Of a stretch of DNA of 64,000 nt, positions 58,177 to 64,000 are shown piece after piece. The notes beneath the pieces are model-generated. The model did no database searches, was not told the DNA's origin, and saw only the letters and a list, made by a program, of their open reading frames with translations. The DNA is from Posidonia oceanica. Its lineage: Eukaryota; Streptophyta; Magnoliopsida; Alismatales; Posidoniaceae. The translations under genes and the position numbers were made by a program. Where the stretch lies: NCBI GenBank assembly GCA_037176725.1, contig JAZBRS010000039.1, forward strand, positions 26,510,001-26,574,000. The letters are read 5' to 3'. How positions within the stretch are numbered: the first letter of the stretch is position 1; each line of letters starts with the position of its first letter.

Positions 58177-60061
58177 TGTTGACACCCCATCTTGGCAGGC
58201 TTGGGCCCTTGGAGCCCTCTTGGTGATTGCTGGATCAAACCCCAACCAAACCCTAACCCTAATCCTCCTCTCTACCCTTCAAATCAGCCTGTTTTGACCT
58301 AAACCTTTGCCCCCCTTCCCATTCTCAAAACCTAACCAAAATCCATAAGAAAACCCACCACTATCCACTCAACAAATCTACCCAAAGACCTAGGAATTTC
58401 CAAACCTAACCCATTCCCAAAAATACTAGAAAACTTAGGAGAAACTACCCTTTTTCTACACCTTCAAACCCCTCCAAAACCCCCTTAGAATCAAACCAAA
58501 ACTTCAGACCCAACACTTCAAACCCTAGGCTATCCACTCACCAATTCTCACCCTATTCCAAGACCATTAAGACCCTCTTTCACCCAAATTATCCTTTTCT
58601 CTCTCCGGGATTATCATTTTCTCTCTCCTCTCTCTCTCCTGATTATCATCTCTCCTTTCATCCCCTTTTCATCCTTTTTCTGGTCTGGCTGGGGGCCCCC
58701 TCTGTGCTTCTATCCCTCCTCTATCTTATCCCTATTTTTACTTTATTTTTAACACTTTTTCTGAATTTTAATAAATCATTTTCCTCTAGTCTATCCCTTT
58801 TCCTCTTGTCTCCCTCTTTTTTCCATTTCTTTCCTCCTTCTCTTTTCCTTTTCTCCCTTTTGCAAAAATCCACAAAAACCCATAAAAATCTGTAAAATCT
58901 CAAAACACAAAAGAAGCAAATCAGAACCCTAAGAAAAACAATTAAAAAATGTTAAACAAGCAATTAACAACTTAAACTTAACTAAAGCAAGCTAAAAAGA
59001 AAACCAAGCATGCAAACTAAAAAATGCAAAACAAATCAAAAGAAAACACTGAAAAATCAAGGAAAAAGCTAAAATGAGATCTAAACTCACCAAAAGTAAA
59101 AACCCCATCAGAAGAATTAAAAGACAAACCCTAAAAAGGAGAAATAAAAATCAAATACTAAAACAAGTAATTAAGGAAGGCAAAAGACCCAACCTAATAA
59201 ACATAAGAAAAACAAGTTAAAAACTTAATTAAAAAAGAAAATAAAAACACATCTGAAAAGCCTAAAAAACACCCTATCAAACCAGAAAAATCCAACTAAA
59301 AACTTCAAGAAAAATCAATAAATAAAAAATCAAGACATAACTTAAAAGACTTAAGAAAGAAAAAACTTTAACAAGACTACAACTTAAAAACCTAAAACCA
59401 ACCCTGATTAATAGGAAAATAAATCCTAAAAAATCCTAATTAATATCCTAAATGTCCAACAAGGGAAATACAATTTTTAAAACAATTTAAAAAAAGGCTT
59501 AACAAACATTTAATCAAGTGCAAACCAATTAAGAACAAAACCAAAGTCCTAAAACCCTAATCAAGCCCAAAACACATTAATCAACTCAAAATAACCATTA
59601 AAAATCTTAATTAAAATCCTAACCTACAGCACAATCCTTCTGGCATTTTTATTTATTTTTAGTTTATCTTTACCTAGTTTATTTCCCCATTCTACCCTCT
59701 CTTTCTTTCTTATTTTCCTTCTTTCCTTCTTATTTTTCCTTACTGGGCTCAAACTGGCCCGTTTCTCTTTTTCTTTTTTTTTCGGCCCCCGCACGGTCCG
59801 GCCCACGCGCCATCCCCACCCTTCTTCTTCCTCGGCTTTCCTCTGTGTTTTTTTTCTTTTTTTCCACCGATTCTCCCGCGACAGCTCGCTGCCATTCCCT
59901 CCTCCCATTTGAATTTCGAAGCTCCGTCCTTTCATCTACAGCAGCTCGCCGTCTCCTCATCTCAGCACCAAATCCGGAGCCGGTCGCCTCGCCGTCTCCT
60001 CTGCTGCAGTGGCCGCCGACGAATTTGAAATTCGGTAGCGCGCTAGTAGCCGGTCTCTCCC

Positions 60062-60069
60062 CATATAAG
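60062..60069 (+). promoter_or_regulatory. TATA box of the G LTR
   Basis: CATATAAG in CCCCATATAAGCCTCCCGCT, followed 30-50 nt later by the start of a CT/AG-rich leader. It is the best promoter candidate in a family A LTR and would place U3 at about 1.9 kb. The minus-strand family A copies at 6051 and 9840 show no equally good match. Confidence 0.55.
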
Positions 60070-63059
60070 CCTCCCGCTCCTTCCTTTCAATCAGAGGTGC
60101 CAAGTGTGAGTGAGCAAGCCAGAGTGACAGAACCAGACCAGAGAGAGCAGACCTCAGTGCGAGAGTAATCCCAGAATTCCGGTTTTTCTCTTCCACCCGT
60201 GCCCTCCTCCTTCTCCTCCTCATCTTCCCAATTCCAGAGAGAAGAGAGAGCAGAAGAGAGTGTCTGAGGGAGGCCTTGGCATCCCAGAGAGAAGCCCTCA
60301 TCAGAGCTCAATCCCCTCACCCAATCCTCCTCTTTTCTTCTCTGAAAAATTCAGCAAACTTCCTTCTTTCTTTTCCAATCCCCCAGCACCACTTCAAGCC
60401 CCCATCCTTCTCCCATTTCCTCCCCCAACTTCACCCAACAGCCAGCCTTCCTCCCCCGATTTCCCATTGCCTTTTCACCACCTAATCACCCTCTGAAACA
60501 TCACCTGAAGCCACCTGCAACCTAGCGCAACTCACTTCACAATTCCCATTGCCTCAGCATACAGCCTTCCCCCAAAGTTCACCCAAGTATCCACCAAGCC
60601 ATCACCTTTCCAGAGCCTCCGACAGCAAACCAAACCATCCACTACAGACCCCACACCACACTACAAACACCTGTGTCACCTCCAGACCCAGAATCAACCC
60701 TGCTCTCAAACTCTCTCCACACTCTCCGGAATAGCAATCCAACCATTCAGGAAGCCTCACCGGACCTCCAGCAATCTTCCAGAAGGCCCCATCCAACCCG
60801 AGGAACAGCAACAACCCCCCCACCTCCGGCAGTATCCTCTGAACCCAAAAACGCCAGATCCCTCTCCGAGCTTCGAAGCTCGCATCCGATCGCCCAGGAA
60901 GCACCAGAAGCACCCCCTGAGAAGATCCCGACCTCCGCGAGCGCCCGAAGACCACTGCTGCGACCGGATGATCTCCGCCGGTGACTGCTGAAGCCGCCGA
61001 CGTCGGGGGGGACGACTCAGGCGCGGAAAAAGGTAACCATCGCTCCCCTTAGCTTCCCCTTCTTCTTCTCTTGCTTCCCCAGCCTTTAGAATAGATTTTC
61101 CGGTCTTCCTGCTCCGTCCTCGACTCGCCGGACAGTTCACCTTCTCCGGCGCCGGCTGCTCTTCCTCCGGACACTCCGACCAGCAGAGCGAGCTCCAGAC
61201 CGTTCCTAGAGCTCCGGACGATCGCCGACGTCGTTCTCCGCCTTCCCGCGCCTCCTCAGCCTCCCCTGTCGGCGGCCACGAGTACTGCCGGCGTTCCGCT
61301 ACAGTACTCGTCGCCGTCGACCAGTTACTGTGCGTTTATTTTATTCCAGCTAAAGTTTTTAAGTAAATATTGCATATTTGGTTTAAATTTCTGTCATTTT
61401 ACATTCCGGTCCTTATTTCATTTAATCTGCTGTGTTTTTAAATTAAAATCATATTAAATTGCATGATCTGTTTATGGCTTTCAGTATTTGCAAGTTGGTC
61501 CATTTACTGTGCTGTGCTGTTATAGTATTTTGCATTTTAGCCCCTCTGTTTTCGTTTTTTGCATGTAGGTCCTGTCCTAGATCAGATCATTTAACTGCAT
61601 ATATTTTGCCATATCACATTGCATCCTAGCCCCTTGCATGTTTCTGTTTTTGCACTTAGGTCCATGCACTGTAGAAACTTAGGTTCTGATTTTTATTTTT
61701 GGTTGATGCATTGCATATTTGCCCCTCTACTTTATCATTTTTGCATTTAGGTCCATTTTAAATGGACAGTAATTCTTGCATGCATTTTTAGCTTATTATA
61801 TTGCATTTTTAACCTTGTTTTTTCCAAAAATCACACTGTAGTCCTGTCCCCTATTTTTCAGAGCATGTTTTCCATACAAAATTGCATTTTTAACCCCTGC
61901 ATGATTTCAAAATCACACATAGGTTCTTGCATCTTTTAAAAAATCATGTGAAAAGACCATTTTGCCCCTAGGTTGCATTCTAGCTCCTATGCCTACCAAA
62001 TTGCATACAGACCTTCCACTAATACCCCCAGACTCCCCAGAACCCTGTTTTCTGGAAAATTTACATTTTAGACCCTAGTTTTTCTCAAAATTGCACTCTG
62101 ACTTCTTTCTATTTTCAAAACCTCTTTTAAAGCATACCCTCTTTTCAAAACAACCTTCTGAGCCTAGTTTTTTGCAAAAGAGACCCCAGCCCTCTCCTGT
62201 TTGCAAAACCCTTTCCTGTGGACCCCTGTTTTCTGGAAAATTTGTATTTTAGCCCCTTTTCTTTTTCAAAATGCCTTCTGAACTCCTGGCTTTTCCCAGT
62301 CTCTTATCATTGCTTTTTCCTGCTTTTGCATGCATCCTGCACTCATCTAACCTTGCATTTTAGCATCTTCTTGCACACACTAAGCACTTTTAGCTCCCTT
62401 TCACTTGGGAAAACCTTTTGCACATCCCTAGGACCTCCTGAACACCTAGATCTGTTCTTCTCCCCTGTTCTGGTCCTTCTGCCTTGAAGCTGCGATATCT
62501 TCCAATCCGGCCGTTGGATCTTCTCAAGTAAGCTGCCCAGGCGACCGCAGCGAAGCGCTCTTCAGCATGGACCAGACAGATTTCAGATCAGGCTCCCGGA
62601 TTTCCAGGTACGTCCTCCTGAACCCCTGCATTGCATTCATTTGCATACCATTTGCACAGTTTTCCTTGTTTTCGCTTTCTGTCTCTTCGAGCATGTAGAA
62701 TAGGGCCTCCCCTTTCTGCTTCTATCTCCAAATCCCCGTTTCGCGTACCCCTGTGTGTTTTGTGTTGAGTTTTCCCTGGATCCATCACTTAATGTGGCTT
62801 TCTTCTCCCTTTTCCACGATCCGATCGCATCGCGAGCTTTGGGCAGCGTGCGAGACACACCGTGGAACGGTTTAGTGGGAAACAGTCGCAAAGAGGTGGT
62901 GATCCCTCCGTTTGCACACTCTCCCCTCTGTAGGTCTTCACACCTACTTTGAGCGGTCCTGAACGACGTTTGTTCTTACACACACGTTGTTTTGCCTCTC
63001 CTTTGGCCCCTTCTGATCTCTTCTGCATTCTTGCTTTCGCATGGCTTTTCTGAGGTTTT

Positions 63060-63345
63060 TGCTTCGCTGTTTTGGCACTGTTTCGCGTGCCTGCCCTTGT
63101 TTTGGCACCGTTTTGTGTGCCATTCTGTTTTCTTGCCTTGTTTTGCATGCTGCCTTGCTTTCTCGCTTGTTTTGCATGTCGTTCTCGTTCTTGCACCGTT
63201 TTGCGTGCCTCTTTGCTCGCTTGTCTCGTTTTGCGTGCTGCCTGGTTTTCTCGCTTGTTTTGCGTGCCGGTTTCGCTCTTTTGCATCGTTTTGTGTGCCT
63301 TCCTTGTTTCTCGCCTTGTTTTGCGTGTTTTACGCCATTTGCCCT
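63060..63345. repeat. 30-bp minisatellite, degenerate, in the G LTR
   Basis: About nine units containing CACCGTTTTGCGTGCC-like text with variable spacing. Frames of up to 190 residues across it are repeat artefacts. Confidence 0.8.
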
Positions 63346-63594
63346 TGCATGCCGATTGCATTGCATGGCTTCCTCGTTGTTTTGCATTCTCGTCTGCATT
63401 TGCATATCGGGCTGTGATGCTTACTGCCTGGAGTTCTCACGAGTTAGGTTTCGCCTAATTCGGAACACAGACAGCGTAGCTGAGCACTTAGAGAGCACGT
63501 TTACTTCCTTGTTTTGTTTCTCCCCACTTAGAGCACACCTAGAGCATTCATTCCGGCATTTATAGGCACATAGGCATTCAATCCTGCATCTTTC

Positions 63595-63870
63595 TGCGTA
63601 TGCGAGCGTAAGCCTAGAAAGACCGATTCTCGGGCGTGTCGGGGGTGCCTAACACCTTCCCCGCGCGTAACAGGAGTCCTTACTCTGTCTTTTGGCCCGC
63701 AATGACCGTACTGCCCTTATCCTAGGCTAGAGTCATCTCATTTGCATTTGTTTGCATTTGTTTTCCTTTGCATCGCTTTGCTTTGCATTTCTTGCTCGAT
63801 TTTTGTGTGTTAATTCGCGCATTTCCCCGGTTTTCCTTGTCTCCCGTTAATAGACATGGTGGCGACTCTG
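63595..63870 (+). other. Conserved LTR 3' core with primer-site look-alike (element G)
   Basis: TATGCGAGCGTAAGCCTAG, GGGGGTGCCTAACACCTTCC and GCGTAACAGGAGTCCTTAC (63599-63685), then GGTGGCGACTCTG at 63858-63870, about 116 nt from the LTR end. Confidence 0.88.
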
Positions 63871-63986
63871 ATTTGTCTTATCTTTCCTTTTTCTCCTCGA
63901 TTCCAAGTGTTTTCGAGTTGAGCCTCTTCCTTGGATCTCAATCGCCGCTGGAAATAGCGAGCCTGATTCCGATCGGGATCACTACT

Positions 63987-64000
63987 GTGGCGACTCCACT
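63987..64000 (+). other. Primer-binding site of element G (cut by the window end)
   Basis: GTGGCGACTCCACT, the first 14 bases of the Tat/Ogre primer site. Confidence 0.85.

Larger units (their letters stand above)
58177..63986 (+). repeat. 5' LTR of element G (family A), about 5810 bp
   Basis: Starts TGTTGACACCCCATCTTGG and ends GATCACTACT, where other copies have ATTACTACA. Plan: telomere-like ACCCTAACCCTAA (58248-58262), pyrimidine-rich and A-rich blocks, TATA box, GC-rich GGCCACGAGTACTGCCGGCG segment (61270), ATGCAA-type segment (61400-62400), CGCGAGCTTTGGGCAGCGTG block (62832), minisatellite, conserved core. It lacks the terminal hairpin, like the A and D LTRs. Longest and most complete family A LTR here. 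Confidence 0.93.
58177..64000 (+). mobile_element. Element G: Tat/Ogre-type retrotransposon, 5' end
   Basis: Full 5' LTR followed by the first bases of the primer site. The internal region lies beyond the window. It is inserted in F gag; left target-site candidate CCTGG (58172-58176). As the innermost insertion on this side it is likely the youngest. Confidence 0.88.

Overview
The window looks like nuclear DNA of a flowering plant with a large, repeat-rich genome. I see no ordinary host gene. Almost every base belongs to nested LTR retrotransposons of two Ty3/gypsy lineages. One is Tat/Ogre-type: LTRs of 3.3-5.8 kb, a GTGGCGACTCC primer-binding site of the kind assigned to tRNA-Arg in Ogre elements, a G-patch-like segment after protease, and a second RNase H. 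The other is a Tekay/Del-type chromovirus: LTRs beginning TGTAATATCC, a TGGTATCAGAGC primer site, and a C-terminal chromodomain. Plant telomere-like AAACCCTAA boxes near several LTR ends fit this. I cannot name the species.

Left to right. (1) 1-16464: element A, minus strand, Tat/Ogre. It has RNase H, RT, a low-complexity linker, G-patch-like segment, protease, the gag C-terminus, and a 5' LTR (6051-16464). That LTR is split by a 5.76-kb solo LTR (9840-15603) with a perfect GTTTG duplication. (2) 16465-31503: element B, minus strand, into whose left LTR element A inserted. B is gag-only: gag is followed by about 3.9 kb of non-coding DNA rich in a small hairpin repeat. (3) 31504-41412: a plus-strand mosaic of a 3' internal end, a third LTR type (C), a second gag-only internal region (D), and a 5'-truncated LTR of A's family. 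(4) 41413-44977: element E, a decayed minus-strand chromovirus. (5) 44978-55470: element H, plus strand, Tat/Ogre, inserted in E's protease region. Its 5' LTR is interrupted by a solo LTR of its own family (46286-49614, TSD GCGTC). (6) 55471-58176: element F, a plus-strand chromovirus inserted in H near the gag/protease junction. (7) 58177-64000: element G, plus strand, Tat/Ogre, inserted in F's gag; only its 5' LTR and the start of its primer site are inside the window.

All coding regions are broken, mostly by in-frame TAG codons at places where relatives have Gln (CAG) or Trp. B and D have no pol and would depend on autonomous relatives of the A/H/G kind. They share with those relatives the leader block, zinc-knuckle gag, primer site and polypurine tract.

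The most unusual signals are regulatory or structural rather than coding. They are: a primer-site look-alike inside all eight LTR 3' ends; a roughly 250-bp LTR core conserved across otherwise dissimilar LTR families; a covarying hairpin repeat in the gag-only elements; seven palindromic modules per LTR in family H; and a 30-bp minisatellite in family A LTRs.
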